A stretch of 64,000 nt of DNA, taken from contig CAJFCJ010000012.1 in NCBI GenBank assembly GCA_904063045.1, positions 2,740,335 to 2,804,334 of the forward strand. Reading direction: 5' to 3'. This DNA is from Dimorphilus gyrociliatus (taxonomy: Eukaryota > Annelida > Polychaeta > Dinophilidae). Positions within the stretch are counted from its first letter, which is position 1. Every line of letters begins with the position of its first letter. Position numbers and translations under genes: made by a program. Below, piece by piece: positions 1 through 9,724 of the stretch. The notes below the pieces were generated by a model. The model was not told the origin of the DNA. It made no database searches and was given only the letters and a program-made list of their open reading frames with translations.

Positions 1-1398
1 TGTATTTCTGTGACATTGGCCTTTCTTAGTGATGATTTCTTTCCAATATATTTCTCCAATCTATTAACTTCTTTATTTGAAATGATCTTGTATTTTGTAT
101 CCTCTATTATTTTATTGTCAGCATAATTAGAATTTGTAAGATCAGTTCTAAGTAAGTCATATTCTTTCTGGGGTACCAATACTCTGGTACCAGGACCACC
201 ATATCCTTTGATATATCTGTCTTGGTAAGGTAAATCCATTATTGCATAGTTGGGGCAGGAAAAATATCCTCCAAGTTTTACACATTCCACATTATGGGAA
301 ACTATTTTCCATGGTGAAACATGGCCTAGAAGACTTTGGCCTTTTTCTGGATTAAATATAATGATTGAATCCAAAGTTCTACAAAATTTTTGTTTAATAG
401 AACAGTCTTCTAAATATTCCAAATTTGTGGTTATTTTATCTTGACTTGGATTCCAATAAGCCTTGCCAATTTGAAGGATTGTTGTAAATTCTTCCACCAC
501 TGTGGTTCTTGCCATTTGTAATTTGGTCCTTTGTTTTCATTATACATAAGAAGTTTGCCTTTTTCAATTAGGTTTTGTCCATTTAAGGTTTTGTGTGTGT
601 ATAGCATTGTTCTGCATTGTTTTTCACTTAAGGCAAGTGTTTGTTTTCAATTCTGTGTTTCTTTGCTCCAAAAAAGTAATGAGTGTAGAAATTGATTCTT
701 CTTTTCACTAACACTTGACAGCTTGAATTGCCAAATTGTCAGCTTTAATTTCATAGATGTTAGCTACAATTTTGATCATTTGTTTAGTTTCAAAGGTACA
801 TACTGGTTCATCTGCTAAATCAAATGATTGGTGTACTTGTTGTCCCTTGACAAAACTGTACTGATGGTAGCATTCTTACAGTTATGTTTGCTTTTGTTAT
901 GGATACATTTGCTTGGACCAAGTTTAAACAGCATATTGCTAACAGTGTATAAATTATTGATCCTCTGATAGGAAGCATTCCACCATTTGTTTGGTGTTTC
1001 CTTACTGTCACTGTGTTAACTGTTATAGGTTGTTTGTTAGCTAGTCTTAGTCTACTAGCATGATAGAATTTTCTTTTATCTGCCAATATTTGTAATTCAT
1101 ACAAACATTTTGTAGTATCTGTAGCAGTTACAAGATATGGTCCACTCCATTTGCTTGTATTTATTCTGTTCATTCCTTGACCAATGTTTTCATTTCTTAT
1201 GTGTACCCAATCACCAATTTTGTAAGTTGGAGGTTTTCTTGTAATAGCTTTATTAACTCTATCTCTATATTCCTTCTTTTTTAGAACAGATTTGCAAAGT
1301 GCTGTTGCTCTAATTCTTCAAGTTCATGTTTTCTATCAAATAAGAATTTTGTTGTTGGTTCTAATCTTGGAACTTCCATTAACAGGTCTAAAACATTT
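1..1398 (-). pseudogene. Broken integrase C-terminal module and envelope-like gene, 5' part (copy 1)
   Basis: The rightmost part (about 1000-1398) encodes the end of integrase, with a GPY/F-type module around 1120-1230 (the GPYLV stretch). It runs on into a hydrophobic signal-like segment near 910-960 and then a secreted, Cys-containing envelope-like domain that continues past the window edge. Compared with copy 2 the frame is broken by single-base differences, including near 1408, 1313, 845, 640 and 512, mostly in short homopolymers. No continuous protein can be read. The envelope assignment rests on its position after integrase, the signal-like segment, and the C-terminal membrane anchor seen in copy 2 (25447-25806). 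The envelope family was not identified. Confidence 0.75.
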
Positions 1399-2409
1399 CT
1401 ATTCTTCAATCCCAAATAATATTTCATGTGGGGTTTTGCCAGTGCTTCCAACTGGAATTTGATTTAAACATGTCTGAATTAATGGTAACTGTCTTGTCCA
1501 ATCTGTTAATTGTTCCATAACTACATGTTTATGTAGTGCTCTACGAATTTCCAAATTCTTTCTTTCTACCATTCCATTACTTTGGCTATGGAATGCTGTT
1601 GTTTTAATTTTTCGTATTCCCATTGATGTCACCATTTCTGTAAAGATTTCCCCAAGAAAATTCCTTCCTTGATCTGTGAGAATTTCTTCTGGGATACCAA
1701 ATATTGGGAAATAGTTGAAAAACAAATGTTTAGAAATTTCCTCAGCTGTTTGAGTTTTTAGAGGGAATATGTTGGTAAATCTGGACATGTGGTCTATAAT
1801 GACAAGTATATACTTGTAAGAATCATGTCCAGTCAGAGGTCCCATTATGTCCATAGCTATTCTTTGCATTGGTAAAGTTGGGTGAGGTGTTTCAACCAAC
1901 AGATGTTTGTTGCCTGGTGCTCTTAATTGCTCACAAAATTTACAACTCTTTATGTGATCTTTAATTGTTTTCTTTAGCTTTGGGTGCCAGAAAGCTTGCT
2001 CCAAAGTGTGAATTGTTATGTCTACACCATAGTGCTCAAATAGTTGATGTTGATGAATTTGTCCAAGTAAGTTGGTTAGAGTTGATAGTGGAATTACAAG
2101 TAGTGGTTGACAGCCATTTAGATACCATACAAGGTCTTCTTTTACAAACATAGATTCAATAAAGTTTCCATATTCATTCAAAGACCCATTATCAATGTTT
2201 TCTCCTTCCAATTTGTCTACAACTTTCATTAGTGGAGTATCTAATACTTGTTCTCTATAGAAGTTTATTTCAACTGGTGTGATTTTTAGTTTCATAATCT
2301 GGGCTTGGATTTCAGTTATGTCTTCATCATAATCATTGTCTAGATTGTCATCTAAACAATCATCTAATTCTTCTAAGTCCTCTGTATCAATATAAAAGCA
2401 TTTAAGCAT
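1399..2409 (-). CDS. Retroelement integrase (Ty3/gypsy type), copy 1
   Basis: This 336-residue frame carries an N-terminal HHCC zinc-binding region (HQH then CKFC, about residues 115-165), then the DDE catalytic core: D in AMDIMGP, D in LTDQGRNF and E in GMVERKN. The frame lies -1 relative to the upstream RNase H frame and overlaps its end at a CCCC run (about 2430), so it is either reached by -1 frameshifting or the split is a one-base homopolymer error. Its own end at 1399 is caused by an extra C relative to copy 2 near 1408. The true translation start is therefore unlikely to be the apparent Met. It inserts the reverse-transcribed DNA into host chromosomes. Confidence 0.9.
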   Translation of the reverse strand: MLKCFYIDTEDLEELDDCLDDNLDNDYDEDITEIQAQIMKLKITPVEINFYREQVLDTPLMKVVDKLEGENIDNGSLNEYGNFIESMFVKEDLVWYLNGCQPLLVIPLSTLTNLLGQIHQHQLFEHYGVDITIHTLEQAFWHPKLKKTIKDHIKSCKFCEQLRAPGNKHLLVETPHPTLPMQRIAMDIMGPLTGHDSYKYILVIIDHMSRFTNIFPLKTQTAEEISKHLFFNYFPIFGIPEEILTDQGRNFLGEIFTEMVTSMGIRKIKTTAFHSQSNGMVERKNLEIRRALHKHVVMEQLTDWTRQLPLIQTCLNQIPVGSTGKTPHEILFGIEE

Positions 2410-2423
2410 ATCCTTTCTTTCTG

Positions 2424-5400
2424 CTAATTGGGGAACTGTATTGCCATTTTGTTTTCTTCATTTAATCTTTCCTTAAGTAAATTACGAAAATCAATTACTT
2501 CATCAGTTTCACCAATTCTTGATATCCAGTCTGCTCTATTAGTTCTTCCTGGTATGTATATTATTTCAAAATCCATATCCATAAGTGCCATCACCCATTT
2601 AACAGTACTTGTATTCAGTTTGTTTTGTACAAATGTTTGTACCAAATTTTGGTGATCAGTGTAGAGAAAAAATTTCTTATACTGTAGATAATGGGAGAAT
2701 TTTTGTACTGCCCAATATACTGCAAAAGCCTCTTTTTGATAAGCTGCATATCTTAGTTGTGTATTGATTAGGAGCTTGGAAGCAAAAGAAATTGGTTTTC
2801 TTATTTTCTTTCCATCTTCTTCCCATTCTTGTTCTAGAACTGCACCAACTGCATAATTAGAAGCATCTGTTGTTAAATAGAATGATTTAGTAAAGTCTGG
2901 CAGTTGAAGGATTGGGGGCTCTGTCATTGCATTCCTTAGTGTTTCATAAGCTTCCTCTGCTTTTTTTGTCCATTTCAGTTTTTCTGTCTTTTGGTGTACT
3001 TTTAATAATTCTCTCAAAGGTTTTGTGATTTTTGCAAAATCTTTAACAAATCTTCTATAATAACCACAAAATGCCACAAAACTCAACAGAGTATTTGCAA
3101 ACATAGGTAATTTGGCATCTTTTATTTTCTGAATCTTTTCAGGATCAGTTTCAATACCATTCTGTGTAATTCTATGACCAAGGAATTGAACTGATTCTTG
3201 TAAGAATGCACATTTGCTCAGTTTAATTCTGAAGTCTTTTTCCTTGATTCTTTCCATAAGTTTCTGTAGAGCTACAAAGTGTTCTTCCAATGTTTTGGTA
3301 AAAACTATAATATCATCCATATAATTAATGCAGAAGTTTTCCAATCCATTAATAACAAAATTTGCCATGATATAGCTGAAGTGTGAAGGTGCATTTGCCA
3401 AACCAAATGGCATGCGGTTGAATTCAAATAAACCAAATGGTGTAATAAAAGCAGTTTTCTCCTTATCTTCTTCTTTAATTGGAATATGATGAAATGCACT
3501 TGTTAAATCCAATATAGAAAAATATTTGTGGCCTCCTCCAAGCTTATCAAATAAATCTTCCTGATGTGGGATTGGATAACAATTCTTTTTTGATTGCTTG
3601 TTAAGTTTTCTGTAATCCACACACATTCTTAATGTTCCTTCTTTCTTTTTCACAAAAACAATGGGTGAAGCCCATTGGCTTTTGCTTGCTCTAATTAGAC
3701 CATTTTCCAATAATCCATTTAATTGATCCCTGCATTCCTGCTGTTTGTTGGGTGGCAATCTGTATGGTCTTTGTTTGAAAGGCTTTATATCTTCCAATAA
3801 TTCAATTGCTATTGGTGGAACATCTGGTGAACCAATGTCATTCTGATTTGTAGCAATAATATCTTCATAATTCTTTATCATTTCTTTTAATTCTTCTCTG
3901 TTCTTGTCAAGATTATTTTTGGACACATGTAAATAATTGTCAATTTCTAGTGTATTTGAATTAATATTGTGTACATTTTGATTAGACAAATGTTCAAATT
4001 CAATACTTTCCAACTGTAATTCTTCAATTTCAGGAGTTACTGGATTTTTCTTTTGTTCTTTTTCGACTTTGATAGTTATTCCATCTTCTAATTCTATGTA
4101 TTGTGGTTTCATTTCCATTTCCATAGCCAAGTCTTCAGTTTCTTCTTCAGAGGAATTTATGAGAATAACTGAGTCATTGTCAGACTTAGGTATATTTCCA
4201 GTCTCTTCATCAGATGAGTCTATAACCATTATGGAATCATTGTCAGACTCAATTGTGTTACTGGTCTCTTCTTCAGATGAGTCTATAACAATCATTGAAT
4301 CATTATCAGGCTCAGTTATGTTATCAAGCTCTTCCTCAGATGAGTCTATAACAATCATTGAACCATGATCAGAATCAGTTGAATCACTAATTTCATCTTC
4401 AGATGAGCTTGTACCATTGATTATATCCAAATCTGAGTCTGGGCTGTGATCTGATTCAATACTTGTTTCTGTATCATAATTTTCAGAAGTACTGGAACTT
4501 TCATCTGTGCCATAATTGCTATTTGAATCAAAACCATTGAATCCCTCATAAACTATGCTTGAACCATGAGTGTTGCTTGTATCATAGCCAGTATCTGGAT
4601 CAGTAACTTCCATTTCTGAGTCCACACTATCTGAAACTTCAGATGGAGTATCAAAAACTTCAGATGGAGTGTCAGAATCTTCAAAATACTGTCCCATCAT
4701 TCCAACAGTTACTTTTTTTACACTGCCTTGTTTTCCAAATTTTGTTTGGTGATTTTCGTTATATTGCAAAAACTTTCTAACTGGTTGTCCTTTTCTGATA
4801 AAGAATGGAAGAGAAACTTGTTTTGTTGCAAAATCAATAAGAGCTCCAGCATTTTCTAAGAAATCACAACCAAGTATTATAGCCATATCTAGTTTTTCCA
4901 TAATAAAGAATTCTTGTTCCATAATTCTTCCATTAAATTGAATATTCAGTTTTGTTTTTCCTTTTGTCTTTAAAGCATTTCCCTCTGCTGAAGTGATGAT
5001 TGGTAAGCCAGTAGTTTCTTTCTTGATGAATTTAGAATCCATTAACCTGATTTCTTTTTCTGTAATAAATGACAAAAGTGCTCCTGAATCACATAAAGCA
5101 ATAACCTCTCTTCCATTATGATTTTTCATTCGAAATTGGAAATCTTTTCTGCCTTTTACCAAAGAAGTACACTTAAAATGTGCGATTTTCTCTTCTTTGA
5201 GATTAAATATTGCCATTCTTCCTTTAGAAATTTCAGTTTCATTAGGTTCATCAGGTCCAACATGTATTAGTCTGTTAAAGCTGCCTTTTTCATTATTTCC
5301 TGCATTTCCATTTCTTTGTTGTTGAAATCTATTTTGAGAAAAAGGTTTAAATGTATGTTCATTTTGATTTGAGTTACTCTGATTGTTGTCAAATCTCCTT

Positions 5401-6332
5401 TTGTACTGTTTGAATTCATTTTCGCTTTCTTTTCTTGCATTATCAAAAAATATTTCTGCTCTTTTTGCCAATTTAATATACTGATTAACTGAGTTAATCT
5501 TTCCATCTTTTTCCACATGATTAACAATTTTTCCTTTAAGACCATTCCTGAATACAGTTAACAGTTGAAGTTCTCTAACTCTTTCAGTAACACAAGCCAT
5601 TTCAGTAGTATTGAATGGTAGGAATTTTTCCACAAGTTCTTTACTTCTTCTAACAAAACTTTGGACAGTTTCATCATTGAACTGTCTCAATCTATCAATT
5701 TCTTTTTTGTAAGCCATAGGATCTGGATTAAATTCTTCATCCAATGCATCCCAAATTTCATTTTCATTTGCCATGGAGGGTAAACTTTCAATAACATCTC
5801 TGGCTCTTCCAGTAGTGTATTTTCTCAGCATTCGAACTCTTTTCTCTTCTGTATCCCAAAGGTTTAATTCACAAGCTGTTTGAAAGTTCCTCTTAAAGGC
5901 CCAAGTATCTTTGCTACCAGAATAGGGTCTCAGCAAAGTAGTATTAGGTTTCTCATTAGCATCAATTAGAAGACTTGCAATTGTCTTTTCCAAAGCATTA
6001 TCTTGAATGCCATCATAACTGAATTTTGGTTGAGTAGGATCAGGATTAACCATACCTTCAGGAATTGTAGCTGCCCCAGTTATCAAATGGTACTTTAAAA
6101 AGCTATTACCATCAACTTTGGCTCCACTACTTTTAATTCTCAACATTAATTCATTAATTTTTGAAAGATACTCATCTACTTCCTTGGCTCTGGCTTTGTC
6201 ATTCTCATAAACCAAAATAACATTCATTGAAGTAGCATTGTGGGCTGTCGACTGCGCCATATTTGTACTTTGTTGTATTGTAATTGTAGGAATTTCTGGT
6301 TCGTCACAACTGTAATCGTCCTTTCCAATCAT
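2424..6332 (-). CDS. Gag-protease-reverse transcriptase-RNase H polyprotein (Ty3/gypsy type)
   Basis: This is an intact 1302-residue frame. Residues about 100-340 are a retrotransposon Gag region (WAFKRNFQTACEL, then a coiled RLRQFNDETVQSFVRRSK segment) without a visible CCHC knuckle. The aspartic protease has its active site as DSGA near residue 414. Residues about 560-750 are acidic and Ser-rich and include four tandem SUMO-interacting-like motifs (4141-4392). RT covers about 850-1040 with YMDD near residue 1004. RNase H follows with TTDAS near 1152 and YTDHQN near 1210. The first Met lies inside the LTR, a start that is conserved in related LTRs here. A second in-frame Met lies just after the LTR, at the primer-binding site. 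The frame appears functional. Confidence 0.95.
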   Translation of the reverse strand: MIGKDDYSCDEPEIPTITIQQSTNMAQSTAHNATSMNVILVYENDKARAKEVDEYLSKINELMLRIKSSGAKVDGNSFLKYHLITGAATIPEGMVNPDPTQPKFSYDGIQDNALEKTIASLLIDANEKPNTTLLRPYSGSKDTWAFKRNFQTACELNLWDTEEKRVRMLRKYTTGRARDVIESLPSMANENEIWDALDEEFNPDPMAYKKEIDRLRQFNDETVQSFVRRSKELVEKFLPFNTTEMACVTERVRELQLLTVFRNGLKGKIVNHVEKDGKINSVNQYIKLAKRAEIFFDNARKESENEFKQYKRRFDNNQSNSNQNEHTFKPFSQNRFQQQRNGNAGNNEKGSFNRLIHVGPDEPNETEISKGRMAIFNLKEEKIAHFKCTSLVKGRKDFQFRMKNHNGREVIALCDSGALLSFITEKEIRLMDSKFIKKETTGLPIITSAEGNALKTKGKTKLNIQFNGRIMEQEFFIMEKLDMAIILGCDFLENAGALIDFATKQVSLPFFIRKGQPVRKFLQYNENHQTKFGKQGSVKKVTVGMMGQYFEDSDTPSEVFDTPSEVSDSVDSEMEVTDPDTGYDTSNTHGSSIVYEGFNGFDSNSNYGTDESSSTSENYDTETSIESDHSPDSDLDIINGTSSSEDEISDSTDSDHGSMIVIDSSEEELDNITEPDNDSMIVIDSSEEETSNTIESDNDSIMVIDSSDEETGNIPKSDNDSVILINSSEEETEDLAMEMEMKPQYIELEDGITIKVEKEQKKNPVTPEIEELQLESIEFEHLSNQNVHNINSNTLEIDNYLHVSKNNLDKNREELKEMIKNYEDIIATNQNDIGSPDVPPIAIELLEDIKPFKQRPYRLPPNKQQECRDQLNGLLENGLIRASKSQWASPIVFVKKKEGTLRMCVDYRKLNKQSKKNCYPIPHQEDLFDKLGGGHKYFSILDLTSAFHHIPIKEEDKEKTAFITPFGLFEFNRMPFGLANAPSHFSYIMANFVINGLENFCINYMDDIIVFTKTLEEHFVALQKLMERIKEKDFRIKLSKCAFLQESVQFLGHRITQNGIETDPEKIQKIKDAKLPMFANTLLSFVAFCGYYRRFVKDFAKITKPLRELLKVHQKTEKLKWTKKAEEAYETLRNAMTEPPILQLPDFTKSFYLTTDASNYAVGAVLEQEWEEDGKKIRKPISFASKLLINTQLRYAAYQKEAFAVYWAVQKFSHYLQYKKFFLYTDHQNLVQTFVQNKLNTSTVKWVMALMDMDFEIIYIPGRTNRADWISRIGETDEVIDFRNLLKERLNEENKMAIQFPN
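4141..4392 (-). repeat. Four 63-bp tandem units encoding SUMO-interacting-like motifs
   Basis: Four in-frame copies of a 21-residue unit lie between protease and RT. Their cores read SMIVIDSSEEE, SMIVIDSSEEE, SIMVIDSSDEE and SVILINSSEEE. A hydrophobic V/I core followed by serines and acidic residues is the classic SUMO-interacting motif pattern. Spacing is exactly 63 bp, so the array arose by tandem duplication, yet the core is better conserved than the linkers. Binding to SUMO is inference from the motif. Confidence 0.7.
6245..6259 (-). other. Primer-binding site (tRNA-Ser type) inside gag
   Basis: On the minus strand the sequence TGGCGCAGTCGACAG begins four bases after the LTR end. Its first eleven bases are complementary to a metazoan tRNA-Ser 3' end (CGACTGCGCCA). 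Drosophila 17.6/297-like elements use a similar site (recalled knowledge). Here it overlaps gag codons. Confidence 0.75.
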
Positions 6333-7198
6333 TTACCAACTTGCCAAAGTACTGGTCCAAATAGAACCTTTAAAGTTCGTCCACAAATAGTCTAACAAAG
6401 GCAATTTCGGTAGAAATTGATTAACAAAACACCAGTATTTCGTCCAAAGAATATGTATTGAGTAAAATGAGCTTCTAGTTCTAAACAAGCTAGTTTAAAC
6501 AACTAGCTGACGGTTAGAAAACTGAACTATCAACTGTTAATTTCGTAGGGTTTATATACTCTTTTAAGGGTTGATAGTTCACAAATTTCAATGTTCACAA
6601 AAACAAAAGTAACATTTGAAGACAAAGAAAAGTTCTAAATATGGTCATGTTTTTATTGTTTTCCTCTTCTAAATAATAGTTGAATTTCGAAGGTTGGAGA
6701 GTTGCATAAGATGTAACAATTTTAGTAGGACAAGTCCAACAATCAAGAAAACATGTAGATTGTATATTTGACCGTTTTTATATTCTACCTTAATAATGAT
6801 ATTCAATTGATTGAGTTAGTAAATTTAGCATCAGCATATAAGGAGGAAGTATATCTGATTAATGCATGTTAAAAAGAACAGTATTGTGTATACAATACTG
6901 TTGAATAGTGAATATAATCTAACCTTAGAATTTAAGCATAATTGATAATTAATTGAACTAGTTTTAGTTCGAAATCATAAATTTATGGATTAATAAATTG
7001 TAATATTAATGCTAGGTTGCAAATAGCAAATATTCTTTATATAATTCAATAGGTTTTATTACTGCATAATGTGTATGCACTGCCCTATGCGAAACTAGGT
7101 CACTACTGCTTATCTTTATCAGTGCTATCTGCATAGTACAATACTGGTTCAATACTACTTCTCTATTGTAGAATATAGCTGACGAATGTATGTGTACA
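6264..7198 (-). repeat. 5' LTR of gypsy copy 1 (family A)
   Basis: The LTR is 935 bp, begins TGTACACA and ends AAGTACA in element orientation. It is highly similar, over the same length, to 24457-25391. The last part contains the gag ATG (6332) and the first codons of gag. The outer end abuts the tail of an oppositely oriented element at 7199. Confidence 0.88.
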
Positions 7199-7376
7199 CC
7201 ACAGCTCCAGATATTCAACAAGAGGAACTACAAGTCCCAACATACTCAACTTTAGAAATTGAAGAAGAAGCAATACCTCTTCAAAACTACCCAACTTTTA
7301 AGAAAGAAGATAACAGAGTCATAGTGACAAGTCCCAGACCTTTTGTGGAAGCAAGGTCTTAAAAGGGTGGGATATC
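7199..7376 (+). pseudogene. Envelope C-terminal tail of a plus-strand gypsy relative
   Basis: This short plus-strand open stretch ends with stop TAA at about 7360, and its last 16 or so codons resemble the sequence next to the env end of copy 2 (around 25420-25450). It is followed at once by a plus-strand LTR (7377). Gypsy copy 1 begins at its left edge, so copy 1 probably inserted into, or recombined with, this element. Confidence 0.6.
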
Positions 7377-8074
7377 TGTGCACTTAGAAACATCAACATA
7401 ACAATATTTAGATTTAGATATTATAGAACTTTAGAAAGGCTTTTATTTCGTAGCAAGTTTAGAAAGACATTTATTTAGTAGAATTAGATTCTAGAACTTT
7501 AAAAAGACCTTCATTTCGTAGGAAACAGATTCTTTGACCATAACAGATGTTGCATTATGGAATTAACAATGGAACAAACAGTATAGAAAAAATGCATGTC
7601 AAAATTATTACATCTTATTCAAAAACAGATGCCAAAGAGGTAGGCTTGTTTTTGCAGTGCCACATGTTAGCCAGCAGTGATGCAATAGTTTTTCATGTCT
7701 TTGTTATATGTGCATTGTGAGACTGTTACATTTCAACTTCATAATCTTTTGACCAAGTGAACCCAAGCTTTGGTAAATGTATAAAAGGAAATGCATTTCC
7801 TCAGCTTGTCAGTTCAGTTCTTTAACAGTTAACTGGTTGTTTAAACTTACTTGTTTAGAACTAGAAACTCATTTACTCAATACATATTCTTTGGACAAAA
7901 TACTGGTGTTTTGTGGATTAATTTCTACCGAAATTACATTTGTTAAGACTACTTGTGGACGAATTTGAAAGGTTCTATTTGTGTGAGTACTTTGGTAAGT
8001 TGATAAATGATTGGAAAGGACGAATACTGTTCTGAAGAAGCAGAAATTCCTACAATAACAATACAACAAGTACA
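7377..8074 (+). repeat. 3' LTR of the plus-strand gypsy relative (family B)
   Basis: It begins TGTGCACTTA and ends with a gag-start segment (ATG near 8006, peptide MIGKDEYCSEEAEIP) and AAGTACA. The 3' half is similar to family A LTRs; the 5' half is different. A second copy in the opposite orientation is at 12942-13709. Confidence 0.8.
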
Positions 8075-8089
8075 TCAATACTAAAAGGA

Positions 8090-8470
8090 AATAACTCAAA
8101 AGAACAAAAACTAACTTTAAAAGACAAAAGATAGATAGATGAACTGGAAGAAAAAATAACTTTTGAGGGCGGAAAAGTGTTAGCACCTATCTTGTTTAAT
8201 GGGGAAGAGAAGGAATTAGAATGCAACAAATATATGGCGTATAAGAGGTTAGAGGGCTTACAGAAAAGGTCTATGAGAGATGTGCTGTATGAGAGACTGT
8301 ATGACAAAGGCATTATGTATTACCTGGACAAGGGCTTTGCAAAGAGAAAGGAAGAAAATGAGATAATAAAATGATTCATACCATATCATGGCGTGGCAAA
8401 CCCAAATAAGAAAGGGCATATACGAATATAAACATCTCGATCAACAAAGGGCTAAACATCTGTTAAGAAA
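8090..8470 (+). pseudogene. BEL/Pao retrotransposon reverse transcriptase relic
   Basis: A plus-strand frame encodes the region just before and at the start of a Pao-type RT: KYMAYKRLEGLQKR, YLDKGFAKRK, then, after an in-frame TGA where TGG is expected, FIPYHGVANPNKKG. This corresponds to the Pao motif of the WYLPHHxVxNPxK type. The same segment is present at 31142-31245. The rest of the element is missing. Confidence 0.72.
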
Positions 8471-8928
8471 GTTTGATTTAGATGAAGAATTTTAACTTTT
8501 AGCATTCCATAGATATAGTTGTTTGTTTCATCTATAGAAACTAGAAGATATTTAACTAATTTTTTGTTTAAAATATCTAGATATAGAATTTCCACTAATT
8601 TTCCACAATTTTGAAAACAATCAGAAGGTAAAAATTAACAAAATTATTATATAAAAAATCATTTTAACATTTGAATATTCAAATTCAAAAAAATTTAATT
8701 CTTTCTTTTATAAAAAAAGCTGACAAGTGGTATTATAGAGTATAGTTTTTTCCATATGTTTCTCCAAACTACAAGAACAATTGCAACAGTATTCCAACAT
8801 ATTATTAAATTTGATAATAACATTGAAAACAATAAAAGTACTCCATTAATTCTACATTGACTATTACTCCTCCATTTTGAATCAATTTGCATATATTTAC
8901 CAATATATTTGTAATCCATAAATGAAAT
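8471..8928. other. AT-rich stretch without a recognised gene
   Basis: No coding signal could be supported. The part next to 8929 continues the frame of an LTR-encoded gag start but does not resemble gag. Confidence 0.5.
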
Positions 8929-9500
8929 TGTACTCTGTTGTATTGTGATCATAGGAATTTCATTCTCGTCCCAACCGTATTTATCTGTACAGCTCATTTA
9001 ATAATACGCCAAAGTACTGGTCCAAATAGAACCTCATGTTCGTCCACAAGTATAAGCAAGTAAATGATATTTGTTCAAAGTTTTATATCAAACTTTCAAC
9101 AGAAAGTCAGTATTTTTCAAATAAGATATGTATTGAATATTCTGAGCTTTTATCTCTAAGCAAGCGGTTAGAAAACTAAGCTAACAACTGTTCAATTCGT
9201 AGGGTTTATATACTTTCTTAACAGTTCACAAATTCAAAGTTTGAACAATGCAAAGTAACGTTTTAACACAATTGAATGTTCTAAAAATGGTTCCACTTTT
9301 AATTGGTTTCATTCATCCTGAGTAATTAGGTCAGATAAATTTAGATGGTCAGCTTCTTTTGTAAGATGCAACAATTTTGGTAACATTCAAGTCAACCATT
9401 GAATGTGGGAAATTGGAACTGGTCCAAAAGTCAACAATAGTTGAGTTTGACCTTTTGATACTCTTTAGCTGGTGACTAAAGAACTTTTAAGAAATAAGAA
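8929..9500 (-). repeat. Gypsy-type LTR (family C), minus orientation
   Basis: The 3' end carries an in-frame gag start (ATG at 8997, peptide MSCTDKYGWDENEIPMITIQQ), parallel to families A and B. A diverged partial copy in the opposite orientation lies at about 15200-15546. The outer boundary is approximate. Confidence 0.68.
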
Positions 9501-9724
9501 AACTTGATAAAGATATAAAAATTTAAAAAATTACATTTTTCAGATATGAAGCTGTGTATTTTTGTTAAAAGAAGGGTTAGTTTAGGTTTAAAAAAATTTC
9601 CACTTGTAACCAATATGTTAAATTGAAACTAAAGAAAAAACATAATTAACTGACAAGATTTTAAATTTTATAATGTTTTTAGATTCCTTTCCTTTTTAAC
9701 TGTTTTATTGTAATTATTAAAGAA

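Larger units (their letters stand above)
1..7198 (-). mobile_element. Env-bearing Ty3/gypsy-type LTR retroelement (copy 1), cut by the left window edge
   Basis: Reading leftward from the right end, the element has a 935-bp LTR (6264-7198), a tRNA-Ser-type primer-binding site (6245-6259), a long gag-protease-RT-RNase H frame (2424-6332), an integrase frame (1399-2409) and a broken integrase tail plus env part (1-1398). The 3' end lies outside the window. The left part matches copy 2 (28.9-31.1 kb) almost base for base, which shows that the two are recent copies of one family. The order RT-RNase H-integrase and the YMDD-type RT place it in Ty3/gypsy; the env-like third frame makes it similar in layout to insect errantiviruses. 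The gag-pol frame is open over 3.9 kb while the 3' part carries several one-base shifts. Confidence 0.93.

Noticed and set aside
4069-4368. Plus-strand 99-codon frame opposite the acidic region of gag-pol
   Set aside because: It is the complement of the 63-bp tandem array; the minus-strand frame is 1302 codons and has recognisable domains.
7012-7221. Minus-strand 69-codon frame over the LTR end
   Set aside because: Lies in LTR sequence, not kept as a frame in the paired LTR at 24457-25391.
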